Shown one piece after another: positions 25,137 to 33,179 of a stretch of DNA of 33,208 nucleotides. A program made the translations under genes and the position numbers. Where the stretch lies: the NCBI RefSeq assembly GCF_027257875.1, contig NZ_JAPVQY010000074.1, positions 1 through 33,208 of the forward strand. Reading direction: 5' to 3'. How positions within the stretch are numbered: position 1 is the first letter of the stretch; each line of letters opens with the position of its first letter. The DNA is from Burkholderia sp. IMCC1007 (lineage in GTDB: Bacteria > Pseudomonadota > Gammaproteobacteria > Burkholderiales > Burkholderiaceae). The notes under the pieces were generated by a model. That model did no database searches, had not been told where the DNA came from, and was given only the letters and a program-made list of their open reading frames with translations.

Positions 25137-26102
25137 ATGTCGAAGGTACTTATCACGGGGATTCGCGGGTTTACGGGCCGGCACCTGTTGAGCGAACTGC
25201 AGGCCGCTGGGCACGACGTATGCGGACTGGCAAATGTCCCGGCGCCCGAACTTCCGGTGCCGGTTCATGTGTGCGATTTGCTCGACCGCGATCGCCTGAC
25301 GCAGGTGCTGGCGCGCGAGCGGCCGGACGCGGTCGTGCATCTGGCTGCGATCGCGTTCGTCGCGCATGACGATGTCCGGTCGATCTACGATACGAACGTG
25401 GTCGGTACGCAGTATCTGCTCGATGCGATTCACGCGGCGGGCTGCCATCCGCGAGCCGTATTGCTGGCGAGCAGCGCCAACATCTATGGCAATTCCGATC
25501 GGGAAGTCATCGACGAATCCACGATTCCGAATCCGGCGAACAACTATGCCGTCAGCAAACTCGCGATGGAGTATGTCGCGCGGCTATGGGCCGACACATT
25601 GCCGATCACGATCGTGCGTCCGTTCAATTACACGGGGGTCGGTCAGCCGTCGAATTTCCTGCTGCCGAAGATCGTTGCGCATTTCCGGGAGGGCAGGGAG
25701 GTGCTCGAACTGGGCAATCTCGAGGTCGTCCGCGATTTTTCTGACGTGCGCTACGTCGCCGCGGTGTACCGGCGGTTGTTGAGTGGAAAATTCGCCGGCC
25801 AGGTTTTCAACGTATGCTCCGGAACGGGCTATGCATTGCGTCGCGTTCTGGAAATGGTGGGTGCGCTGACGAGTCATCATCCGGAGATCCGGGTGAATCC
25901 CGCATTCGTGCGCGCCAGCGAGGTACGCATACTGATCGGTTCGACCGAGCGGCTGCACGATGCGATCGGCGTACTGCCGATCATTCCGCTCGAAGACACG
26001 CTTCGCTGGATGCTGGACGCGCCGGCGACGGCGTCGCTCAGTGCCCCCGCTTTTGCTTCCTCACGACCATCCAGCGCGGCACCCGGAACCGCACGATGCT
26101 GA
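25137..26102 (+). CDS. rmd: GDP-6-deoxy-4-keto-D-mannose reductase (GDP-D-rhamnose synthesis)
   Basis: 321-residue short-chain dehydrogenase. GIRGFTG (8-14), SSANIYG (112-118) and YAVSK (137-141) are the cofactor and catalytic sites; FNYTGVGQPSNFLLPK is typical of Rmd. Pairing with gmd favours GDP-D-rhamnose over GDP-fucose, which would need a GMER (WcaG) enzyme. The family normally ends shortly after the EDTLRWML block at about residue 292. Here a low-complexity Ala/Ser/Pro tail of about 28 residues follows, with the last 65 bases antisense to the 3' end of the convergent ogcI gene. Confidence 0.88.
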   Translation: MSKVLITGIRGFTGRHLLSELQAAGHDVCGLANVPAPELPVPVHVCDLLDRDRLTQVLARERPDAVVHLAAIAFVAHDDVRSIYDTNVVGTQYLLDAIHAAGCHPRAVLLASSANIYGNSDREVIDESTIPNPANNYAVSKLAMEYVARLWADTLPITIVRPFNYTGVGQPSNFLLPKIVAHFREGREVLELGNLEVVRDFSDVRYVAAVYRRLLSGKFAGQVFNVCSGTGYALRRVLEMVGALTSHHPEIRVNPAFVRASEVRILIGSTERLHDAIGVLPIIPLEDTLRWMLDAPATASLSAPAFASSRPSSAAPGTARC

Positions 26103-27144
26103 CGTACAGCCACACGTAGGTGAGCGCGAACAGCACGACGAACACGAACAGGTGCACGGTGTGCCGCCAGAACAGCGTCGCGGGAATCACGGCGATCAGG
26201 CACAGCAGCCACAGGTACGGCGACGTCAGCGAGTTGCGGCGCGTGAGATCGTGCGCGTGCTTCGTGCCGACGGCCCAGCGCATCAGCCGCTTGTACACCA
26301 GCATGTGCAGGTGCACGCCGTCCGGAATGCCGGGCGACATCCCGCGAATGAATTTCTTCCGGTAGATCGAGAAGCAGGTCTCGAAGATCGGGTACATGAA
26401 CAGCAGCACCGGGTACCACGCGGACACTTCGCGGTTGCGCATCACGAGCATGATCGCGAGCTCGGCGAGCATGAAGCCGATGAAATACGCGCCGCCGTCG
26501 CCGAGAAAGATCAGCCCGGCCGGGAAATTCCACAGGAAGAACCCGAGCACCGCGCCCATCATGATGATCGATGCGGACATCACGACCGGATCGTTGACGT
26601 GGAAGGCCACATACGCGAGCGACGCGAACATCATGAAGCTGACCATCGACGCGAGCCCGTTGAAGCCGTCGATGATGTTGATCGCGTTCGCCAGCGCCGC
26701 GACCGCGAGCACCGTGATGAACGCCGAGATGGCCACGTAGCCGAGCAGGAAATCGAGCGGCGGCACGCTGATGCGCTTGACCGCGATGCCCAGCAGCCAG
26801 AACGCCAGTGCGGCCGCGCCCATCGTGCACAGCAGCCGCGCGCGCGGCGACACGCGCTTGGTGAGATCTTCGACGAGCCCCGACAGGAACGCCGGCATCC
26901 CGCACGCGACGATGCCGAGGATGCTGCCGGCGATCGTCGGGTAGCGCTGCGTCAGCAGCAGCGCCGACGCGACGACCCCGGCGAGGATCCCGATGCCGCC
27001 CACGCGCGGCACCGGCCGCACATGGAATTTCTGCACGCCGGCCAGGTCACCGTCGATCGAGAATCGCTCGTGCAAATGCGCATAGCGCACGATGAACAAC
27101 GTGACGAGCAGGGAGACGATGAAGCCGGACGCGAAGCTGAGCAT
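26038..27144 (-). CDS. ogcI: WecA/MraY-family initiating glycosyltransferase, OgcI-like
   Basis: 368 residues with about eleven membrane segments. VEDLTKRVSPRAR (91-103), NAINIIDGFNG (153-163), FLGDGG (213-218) and HLHML (278-282) are the MraY/WecA family catalytic and lipid sites; the usual DD pair reads ED. Last gene of the minus-strand cluster, 27 bases after galE. In B. cenocepacia the matching gene, ogcI, starts the lipid-linked trisaccharide for general protein O-glycosylation. It is the second initiating enzyme of this window and differs clearly in sequence from WbiH. Ogc assignment rests on gene order. Confidence 0.83.
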   Translation of the reverse strand: MLSFASGFIVSLLVTLFIVRYAHLHERFSIDGDLAGVQKFHVRPVPRVGGIGILAGVVASALLLTQRYPTIAGSILGIVACGMPAFLSGLVEDLTKRVSPRARLLCTMGAAALAFWLLGIAVKRISVPPLDFLLGYVAISAFITVLAVAALANAINIIDGFNGLASMVSFMMFASLAYVAFHVNDPVVMSASIIMMGAVLGFFLWNFPAGLIFLGDGGAYFIGFMLAELAIMLVMRNREVSAWYPVLLFMYPIFETCFSIYRKKFIRGMSPGIPDGVHLHMLVYKRLMRWAVGTKHAHDLTRRNSLTSPYLWLLCLIAVIPATLFWRHTVHLFVFVVLFALTYVWLYVSIVRFRVPRWMVVRKQKRGH

Positions 27145-27171
27145 GGGATCGCTCGAAAAATGGACAGCGGA

Positions 27172-28194
27172 TTATACAAAACCGCGCGGGTTCCCCTGCT
27201 GCCATTTCCAGTGGTCGGCGCACATCTCGTCGATGCCGAGCGTCGCACGCCAGCCGATCAGGTCGGCCGCGGCCTGCGGATTCGCGTAGCACTCGGCGAC
27301 GTCGCCCGGACGCCGCGCGACGAGCTCGTACGGCACCGGGCGGCCCGATGCCTTTTCGAACGCGCGTACGACTTCCAGCACGCTGTAGCCCTGGCCCGTG
27401 CCGAGGTTCACGACGAAGCTCGCGTCGCGCTTCGCGAGCGCGTCGAGCGCGGCGATGTGCCCCTTCGCGAGATCGACGACGTGAATGTAGTCGCGCACGC
27501 CGGTGCCGTCCGGCGTCGGATAGTCGGAGCCGAACACGCGCAGTTTCTCGAGCTTGCCGATGGCGACCTGTGCGACGTACGGCATCAGGTTGTTCGGGAT
27601 GCCGGCCGGATCCTCGCCGATCAGCCCGCTCGCATGCGCGCCGACCGGGTTGAAGTAGCGCAGCGTCGCAATCCGCCACGACGGATCCGATACCTCGAGA
27701 TCGCGCAGGATCTGCTCGGCGATCAGCTTCGACTGGCCGTACGGGTTGGTCGCGGACAGCGGGAACGATTCGTCGATCGGCGAGCGCTCCGGCACGCCGT
27801 ATACGGTCGCCGACGAGCTGAACACGAACTGCCTGACGTTGCGCTCGCGCATGACCTTGAGCACGGCGAGCAGGCCGCCGAGGTTGTTCTGGTAATACTC
27901 GATCGGCTTCGCGACCGATTCGCCGACCGCCTTGAGCGCCGCGAAATGGATCGTGCCGGTGATCGGATGCGCGTCGAATACCTTCGCGAGCGCGGCTTCG
28001 TCGCACACGTCGACCTGGTGGAACGCCGGCTTCCTGCCGGTGATCTGCTCGATGCGCCGCACGGACTCGGCCTTGCTGTTCACGAGATTGTCGACGATCA
28101 CGACGTCGTAGCCGTTGTCGAGCAGCTCGACGGCCGTGTGCGAGCCGATGTAGCCCGCGCCGCCGGTGACGAGGATGGTGCCTTTAGCAGTCAT
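27172..28194 (-). CDS. galE: UDP-hexose/HexNAc 4-epimerase (GalE family), OgcE-like
   Basis: 340 residues, standard GalE length. GGAGYIG (11-17), SSSATVYG (126-133), Y152 and K156 in NPYGQSK are cofactor and catalytic sites. Interconverts UDP-Glc/UDP-Gal and possibly UDP-GlcNAc/UDP-GalNAc. A good AAGGAG ribosome site precedes the ATG. Placed between a GT4 gene and a WecA-type gene, as ogcE is in the Burkholderia protein O-glycosylation cluster, where it would supply galactose and GalNAc donors. It is probably also the cell's GalE if no other copy exists. Confidence 0.94.
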   Translation of the reverse strand: MTAKGTILVTGGAGYIGSHTAVELLDNGYDVVIVDNLVNSKAESVRRIEQITGRKPAFHQVDVCDEAALAKVFDAHPITGTIHFAALKAVGESVAKPIEYYQNNLGGLLAVLKVMRERNVRQFVFSSSATVYGVPERSPIDESFPLSATNPYGQSKLIAEQILRDLEVSDPSWRIATLRYFNPVGAHASGLIGEDPAGIPNNLMPYVAQVAIGKLEKLRVFGSDYPTPDGTGVRDYIHVVDLAKGHIAALDALAKRDASFVVNLGTGQGYSVLEVVRAFEKASGRPVPYELVARRPGDVAECYANPQAAADLIGWRATLGIDEMCADHWKWQQGNPRGFV

Positions 28195-28209
28195 TGCTGA
28201 TGTGCTCCT

Positions 28210-29346
28210 TCAAAGTGTGATGCCCGTCAACGAATGGATGGTCTGTCGGTAACGTTCGACGACGTGCTGCTCGTCGAATTGTGCCGCGACTTTTTGTCGG
28301 CCGCGTGCACCCATGGCCTCGCGCCCGGCCGCGCCGAGCTCGACCATGCGAATCAATTGCTCCGCGAGGCTCGCGCTGTCGCGCACGCGGCACAGGAAGC
28401 CCGTCTCGCCGTCGGCGACGACGTCGCGGCAGCCCGGCACGTCGGTCGCGACGATCGGGCGGCCCATCGCGGACGCCTCCATCAGCGTGCGCGGCACGCC
28501 CTCGCGGTACGACGGCAGCACGACGCAGTCGGCCGCCGCGATGTGCGGGCGCACGTCGTGCGCCTCGCCGAGATACTCGACGACGCCTTCGCGGACCCAC
28601 GCGTCGACATCCGCGCGGCCGATCGCGCTGGGGTTGTCGACACCGAGCGGGCCGAGCAGCTGGAAGCGCGCGTGCGGATAGCGCTGGCGCACGACGCGCG
28701 CGGCTTCGACGTATTCGCGCACGCCCTTGTCCCACAGCAGCCGGCCGATCAGCACGAATACCGGCGCGTCGCCGGCCGGCAGCGGCACCGGCGCGAACTG
28801 CTCGAGATCGACGCCTTCGCCGTGCAGCAGCCGCGCGCGCTCGGGGTGGGCGAGCAGCTGCTCGCCGGTGAAGGTGGCGAGATCGTCGCGGTTCAGGAAC
28901 CAGACTTCACGCGGGAAGCGGAACGCGAACCGGTACAGGCGCTTCGCGACGCTCGCCGCGCGGCTTTTCTGGATGAACACATAGCCGAGCCCCGTCGTGA
29001 CCGCGATCGACGGCACGCGCGCGAGCCACGCGGCGATCGACCCGTAGATGTTCGGCTTGATCGTGTAGTGAAACACGAGATCGGGTTTCAGCGCGCGGTA
29101 GCGGCGCGCCAGCGCGGCGAGCGTGCCGAGATCCTCGCGCGGGCTCGTGCCTTTCGACGCGACCGCGAGCGCGACGTAGCGGCAGCCCATCTGCTCGAGC
29201 AGCGGCACGGTGCGGTCGTGCGGTGCGATCACGATGACCTCGGCGCCGCGCGCGACGAGCGTCCGGATCAGCCCTTGGCGGTAGGTGTAGATCGCCCAGG
29301 CCGTGTTGCACACGAGCGCGATGCGCAGCGGGGAGGTAGCGGACAT
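28210..29346 (-). CDS. ogcA: GT4-family glycosyltransferase, OgcA-like
   Basis: 378 residues with a GT-B fold: N-terminal acceptor domain beginning LRIALVCNTAW, a VLIGRLLWDKGV stretch opening the donor domain, and the GT4 signature EGVPRTLMEASAMGRPIVAT. Resembles HexNAc transferases of the WbnK/PglA type. Between a GT2 gene and galE; by order it corresponds to OgcA, proposed to add the second HexNAc of the protein-linked trisaccharide. The ATG at 29346 is preceded by a long pyrimidine run with no Shine-Dalgarno sequence; the frame stays open far upstream through ogcB, but that part is a shadow of ogcB. Confidence 0.85.
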   Translation of the reverse strand: MSATSPLRIALVCNTAWAIYTYRQGLIRTLVARGAEVIVIAPHDRTVPLLEQMGCRYVALAVASKGTSPREDLGTLAALARRYRALKPDLVFHYTIKPNIYGSIAAWLARVPSIAVTTGLGYVFIQKSRAASVAKRLYRFAFRFPREVWFLNRDDLATFTGEQLLAHPERARLLHGEGVDLEQFAPVPLPAGDAPVFVLIGRLLWDKGVREYVEAARVVRQRYPHARFQLLGPLGVDNPSAIGRADVDAWVREGVVEYLGEAHDVRPHIAAADCVVLPSYREGVPRTLMEASAMGRPIVATDVPGCRDVVADGETGFLCRVRDSASLAEQLIRMVELGAAGREAMGARGRQKVAAQFDEQHVVERYRQTIHSLTGITL

Positions 29347-29388
29347 GAAAAAAGAAAAAATAAAGCGTCGAAAATGCCGGATACCGGC
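29347..29388 (-). promoter_or_regulatory. Hairpin plus pyrimidine tract ahead of ogcA
   Basis: Read on the minus strand, GCCGG-TAT-CCGGC (29388-29376) is followed by ATTTT, then by TTTATTTTTTCTTTTTTC directly before the ogcA ATG. The short stem plus T-run could be a weak attenuator. The U-rich leader could bind ribosomal protein S1 in place of a Shine-Dalgarno sequence. Both are inferences. Confidence 0.35.
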
Positions 29389-30212
29389 TAGGCGGACGGC
29401 CGCGCGGCGAACAGCGTCTGCTTGATCCGCTGCAGCGTCCGGTACGGCGTCACGAAATGCAGCAGGTTCTTGGCGAGGCCGGCCCAGTCGTACGGGTTCA
29501 GCGCGTTGAAGTGGCGCAGCAGCAGCGACAGGGTCGACATCAGCTGGCGGCGGCGCTTGGTCGCGCTGATCCCGCCCTCGTTGAGCTCGTAGTAAAGGCC
29601 GAGCTCCGGCAGGTTCGCGCAATCGTAGCGTTCCATTAACCGTAAAAAAAGATCGAGATCCTCGGCCGCGCGGTACTTCGCGCGATAGTTGCCGACTTCG
29701 CGCACGGCATCGATGCGCAGCATGACCGACGGATGCACGAGCGGCGAGCGCAGGAAGCGCGTGCGGCGCAGCGCGCGCGGATCGGCGGGCGGCGTCAGCA
29801 TGAAGCGGGGCTCGCCGGCGCGCGACACGACCTGGGTCCACATGCCGACGCACGCCACGCGCGGGTGGGCGTCGAGATACGCACGCTGCTTCGCGAGGCG
29901 TTGCGGCGCGGCGAGGTCGCCCGCGTCGATGCGGGCCGCATAGCGGAACCCGCGCGCGGCGAGCGCGTCGATGCCGGCCTGCAGCGCGCGCTCGATGCCG
30001 CCGTTCTGCGGCATGCGCAGCACCTCGATCCGGAGGCCGGGCAGTGCCGGCGCGACGATCGGCGGCGTGCTGCCGTCGTCGACGATCAGCACGTGAACCG
30101 GTGCGTCCTCGCGAAACGACGCGAGGGTGCGGGCGACGTCGTCGTGCCCGTTGTAGGCCGGCATCAGCACGGCCACGTCGTCGAGCGGGAGCGGGCAATC
30201 GGATGACGTCAT
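29388..30212 (-). CDS. ogcB: GT2-family glycosyltransferase, OgcB-like
   Basis: 274 residues, GT-A fold. MPAYNG (17-22), VDDGS (44-48) and DAGDLAAP (96-103, the DxD position) are intact, and an AAEDLDLFLRL block follows near residue 180. Typical of beta-galactosyl or HexNAc transferases of the cytoplasmic face. Start overlaps the flippase stop (ATGA). By order it matches OgcB, thought to add the terminal galactose in the B. cenocepacia protein glycan. Sugar specificity is taken from that parallel, not from the sequence. Confidence 0.83.
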   Translation of the reverse strand: MTSSDCPLPLDDVAVLMPAYNGHDDVARTLASFREDAPVHVLIVDDGSTPPIVAPALPGLRIEVLRMPQNGGIERALQAGIDALAARGFRYAARIDAGDLAAPQRLAKQRAYLDAHPRVACVGMWTQVVSRAGEPRFMLTPPADPRALRRTRFLRSPLVHPSVMLRIDAVREVGNYRAKYRAAEDLDLFLRLMERYDCANLPELGLYYELNEGGISATKRRRQLMSTLSLLLRHFNALNPYDWAGLAKNLLHFVTPYRTLQRIKQTLFAARPSA

Positions 30213-31465
30213 GAGCGCAGCTTGAAACGAATGTAATAAAAATTAACGGCGGCGGCCGCGACATAGCCGGCCGCGAGCCCGACGAGCGCGCCGTACAGGC
30301 CGAGCCGGGGGATCGCGAACACGTTGACGAGCGCGGCGATCGCCAGCGCGAGCAGCCATTTCGCCAGCAACACGAATTTTGCTTGATATTTGAGAACGAT
30401 AAGATTGCCTATCGCCTCGATGCCGGCCGGCACGGACAGCCAGACGGCCCAGCGGAAGATGTCGACCGACGCCTCGTAGCCGCGGCCGAACACCTTGCCG
30501 ACGATCGGCGGGGCGGCCGCGTCCAGCACCAGCGCGCCGGCCGTCATCAGCGCGGCGGTCATCGCGATCAGCCGGACGATGTTGCGGCGCAGCCGCGCGA
30601 CGTCCTGCACGCGGTACACGAACGCGGGCGCGATGGTCTGCGCGAGCATCAGCGCGAGCGTGATCCAGTTCTCGTTGAGCTGCTGCGCGGCCGAATAGCG
30701 GCCGAGATCGGCGAACGACACGTGGCGCTCGAGCATCAGGCGGTCGAGCTTCAGGAACAGGTACATGCAGATCAGGCCGAGCCAGAACACGGTGCCGGCA
30801 GTCGCAAAGTGCCTGAACAGGGGCTTGTCGAACGTCCAGCCGAGCGTGCCGCCGTTACGATGGCGGTAGTAGAGCAGCAGCGCGAAGCCGATCGCGGCGG
30901 CCTCCAGCGCCCACAGCCACGCGAAGCGTGCCGGGCCGGCGGCCGCGCGCACCAGCAGCCACACGAGCAGCGCCTTCGCCAGCGCCGTGACCATGCTGGT
31001 CACGAGCTGCGGCTTGCTGTAGGTCATGCTCTGCAGCCACGCGTTGATCACGCCGACGAACGGCTCGCGAAACACCATCGTGACCGCGAGGCCCGCGAGC
31101 ATCGCGCCGACGAGCGGATCGAACGCGCCGGCGCCGATGGCGATCCAGGTCGCGACGAGCGCGACGGCGGACACGCCGATGCGCAGCACGAACGCGCTGC
31201 CGAGCACCGCGCCGAGCTGGGCGGGCGGACGCTGGACGATGGTCGGAACCAGGATTTCGGCGCCGCACACCCAGGTGAGCGGTGCCAGTACGAGGAGAAG
31301 CGTATTCGCATACTGCCATTTGCCGAACACGTCCGGCCCGAAATAACGGGCCAGAAGACCACTGATCGCGATCGCGACGCCGATCTGCGTGAGCCGTTCG
31401 AGTCCGAGCCAGACGAGGTTCGCGACGGCCTTCGCGACGTCCGGGTTGCCGAATCGTTTCAGCAT
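30209..31465 (-). CDS. ogcX: Wzx-type lipid-linked oligosaccharide flippase, OgcX-like
   Basis: 418 residues, mostly hydrophobic, with about twelve predicted membrane segments and the polysaccharide-transporter family N terminus (WLGLERLTQIGVAIAISGLLA). Would flip an undecaprenyl-linked oligosaccharide to the periplasm. First gene of the minus-strand cluster. No Wzy polymerase is encoded near it, which fits a short, unpolymerised glycan for protein O-glycosylation; the oligosaccharyltransferase would be elsewhere. Its presence beside a Wzm/Wzt exporter shows two distinct export routes in one locus. Confidence 0.85.
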   Translation of the reverse strand: MLKRFGNPDVAKAVANLVWLGLERLTQIGVAIAISGLLARYFGPDVFGKWQYANTLLLVLAPLTWVCGAEILVPTIVQRPPAQLGAVLGSAFVLRIGVSAVALVATWIAIGAGAFDPLVGAMLAGLAVTMVFREPFVGVINAWLQSMTYSKPQLVTSMVTALAKALLVWLLVRAAAGPARFAWLWALEAAAIGFALLLYYRHRNGGTLGWTFDKPLFRHFATAGTVFWLGLICMYLFLKLDRLMLERHVSFADLGRYSAAQQLNENWITLALMLAQTIAPAFVYRVQDVARLRRNIVRLIAMTAALMTAGALVLDAAAPPIVGKVFGRGYEASVDIFRWAVWLSVPAGIEAIGNLIVLKYQAKFVLLAKWLLALAIAALVNVFAIPRLGLYGALVGLAAGYVAAAAVNFYYIRFKLRS

Positions 31466-31543
31466 GCGGGACAGCCGTACGCGCGCGATGCGGCCGGGAA
31501 GGTGCGCGGGCGCGGCGGATGGGCGGCGGCGAAACGGCTAGGC

Positions 31544-31573
31544 ATTAAAATGGGCGTAATACGCGTCATCAAA
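31544..31573 (-). promoter_or_regulatory. Candidate promoter for the ogc operon
   Basis: On the minus strand TTGATG (31573-31568) and TTTAAT (31549-31544) are separated by 18 bases, a plausible sigma-70 pair about 80 bases before the ogcX ATG. The same AT-rich island holds TATAAG on the + strand (31583-31588), a possible but unsupported -10 for manB. The 242-base divergent gap otherwise shows no gene. Confidence 0.4.
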
Positions 31574-31707
31574 ACCCGCGATTATAAGTGGGATCGGGGC
31601 CGCTCCCGCCGTCCCGTTCCTCGTTGCACGGAGCCCGCATGTATGATGCCGGGCACACGCAAGAGGCGGCCAGATTACTTTTCATGCACGCAACCGAGAG
31701 AGAATCG

Positions 31708-33102
31708 ATGATCTCCCAATCCATCTTCAAGGCATATGACATTCGCGGTGTGGTCGGCAAGACGCTCGACGCCGACACGGCGCGCGCGATCGGCCGCGCG
31801 TTCGGCAGCGAAGTGCGCGCGCAGGGCGGCGATGCGGTCGTCGTCGCGCGCGACGGCCGCCTGTCGGGGCCCGAGCTCGTCGGCGCACTCGCCGATGGGC
31901 TGCGTGCGGCGGGCGTCGACGTCGTCGACGTCGGCATGGTGCCCACGCCGGTCGGCTATTTCGCGGCAAGCGTGCCGCTCGCGCTGAAGCAAGGCGAGCG
32001 CCGCATCGATTCGTGCATCGTCGTCACGGGCAGCCACAACCCGCCCGACTACAACGGCTTCAAGATGGTGCTGCGCGGCGCGGCGATCTACGGCGAGCAG
32101 ATCCAGGCGCTGTACCGCCGCATCGTCGACGCGCGCTTCGAGACGGGCAGCGGCTCGTTCGAAGAATTCGACGTCGCCGATCAGTACATCGCGCGCATCG
32201 TCGGCGACGTGAAGCTCGCGCGCCCGATCAAGCTCGTCGTCGATGCCGGCAACGGCGTCGCGGGCCCGCTCGCCACGCGCCTGTTCAAGGCGCTCGGCTG
32301 CGAGCTCGTCGAGCGCTTCACCGACATCGACGGCACGTTCCCGAACCATCATCCCGATCCCGCCCACCCGGAAAACCTGCAGGACGTGATCCACGCGCTG
32401 AACGACACCGACGCCGAACTCGGCTTCGCGTTCGACGGCGACGGCGACCGCCTCGGCGTCGTCACGAAGGACGGCCAGATCATCTATCCGGACCGCCAGC
32501 TGATGCTGTTCGCGGAGGAAGTGCTGTCGCGCAACCCGGGCGCGCAGATCATCTACGACGTGAAGTGCACGCGTCACCTCGCGCAATGGGTGAAGGCGAA
32601 GGGCGGCGAGCCGCTGATGTGGAAGACGGGCCATTCGCTCGTGAAGGCGAAGCTGCGCGAGACGGGCGCGCCGCTCGCGGGCGAGATGAGCGGCCACGTG
32701 TTCTTCAAGGATCGCTGGTACGGCTTCGACGACGGCCTCTACACGGGCGCGCGCCTGCTGGAGATCCTCACGAAGACGGCCGACCCGAGCGCGGTGCTCA
32801 ATGCGCTGCCGGATGCGATGAGCACGCCCGAACTGCAGCTCAAGCTCGACGAAGGCGAGAACTTCCGCCTGATCGAGAAGCTGCAGAAGGAAGCGAAGTT
32901 CGACGGCGCGGACGAAGTCGTGACGATCGACGGGCTGCGCGTCGAATATCCGGACGGCTTCGGTCTCGCGCGTTCGTCGAACACGACGCCGGTGGTCGTG
33001 CTGCGTTTCGAAGCCGAGACGCGCGAAGGGCTCGAGCGCATCCAGGCGGACTTCCGCCGCGTGCTGACGGCCGCGAAGCCGGACGCCAAGCTGCCGTTCT
33101 GA
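31708..33102 (+). CDS. manB: Phosphomannomutase/phosphoglucomutase
   Basis: 464 residues of the alpha-D-phosphohexomutase superfamily, AlgC/ManB type. TGSHNPP (107-113) holds the phosphorylated Ser109, DGDGDR (243-248) binds Mg, GEMSGH (325-330) binds the sugar and RSSNTTP near the C terminus binds phosphate. Interconverts mannose-6-P/-1-P and probably glucose-6-P/-1-P, feeding GDP-mannose (then Gmd/Rmd) and, through glucose-1-P, RmlA. ATG at 31708 follows a purine-rich GAGAGA; codons upstream, including an ATG at 31684, look non-coding. In B. cenocepacia manB is the other border of the O-antigen locus. Confidence 0.94.
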   Translation: MISQSIFKAYDIRGVVGKTLDADTARAIGRAFGSEVRAQGGDAVVVARDGRLSGPELVGALADGLRAAGVDVVDVGMVPTPVGYFAASVPLALKQGERRIDSCIVVTGSHNPPDYNGFKMVLRGAAIYGEQIQALYRRIVDARFETGSGSFEEFDVADQYIARIVGDVKLARPIKLVVDAGNGVAGPLATRLFKALGCELVERFTDIDGTFPNHHPDPAHPENLQDVIHALNDTDAELGFAFDGDGDRLGVVTKDGQIIYPDRQLMLFAEEVLSRNPGAQIIYDVKCTRHLAQWVKAKGGEPLMWKTGHSLVKAKLRETGAPLAGEMSGHVFFKDRWYGFDDGLYTGARLLEILTKTADPSAVLNALPDAMSTPELQLKLDEGENFRLIEKLQKEAKFDGADEVVTIDGLRVEYPDGFGLARSSNTTPVVVLRFEAETREGLERIQADFRRVLTAAKPDAKLPF

Positions 33103-33179
33103 GTTCGCGCGGCCTGCGGGCCGCGGCCGGCGCGACGCCCGAGCCGACAGCCGGGCGATCCGTCGCGCCATTTCCGAAA

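Noticed and set aside
25960..28200. A 746-codon open frame on the + strand, antisense to ogcI and galE
   Set aside because: Low-complexity charged sequence produced by high GC at third positions opposite two well-supported genes; no family resemblance.
28210..30264. A 684-codon open frame on the minus strand joining ogcA to an upstream extension
   Set aside because: The first part is arginine/alanine-rich and runs out of frame through ogcB, whose own frame has clear GT2 motifs. The real gene starts at 29346.
9825..31465. A Wzx/Wzy-dependent O-antigen system
   Set aside because: A flippase is present, but no Wzy-like polymerase or Wzz-like regulator is seen, and a complete wzm/wzt pair sits in the O-antigen operon.
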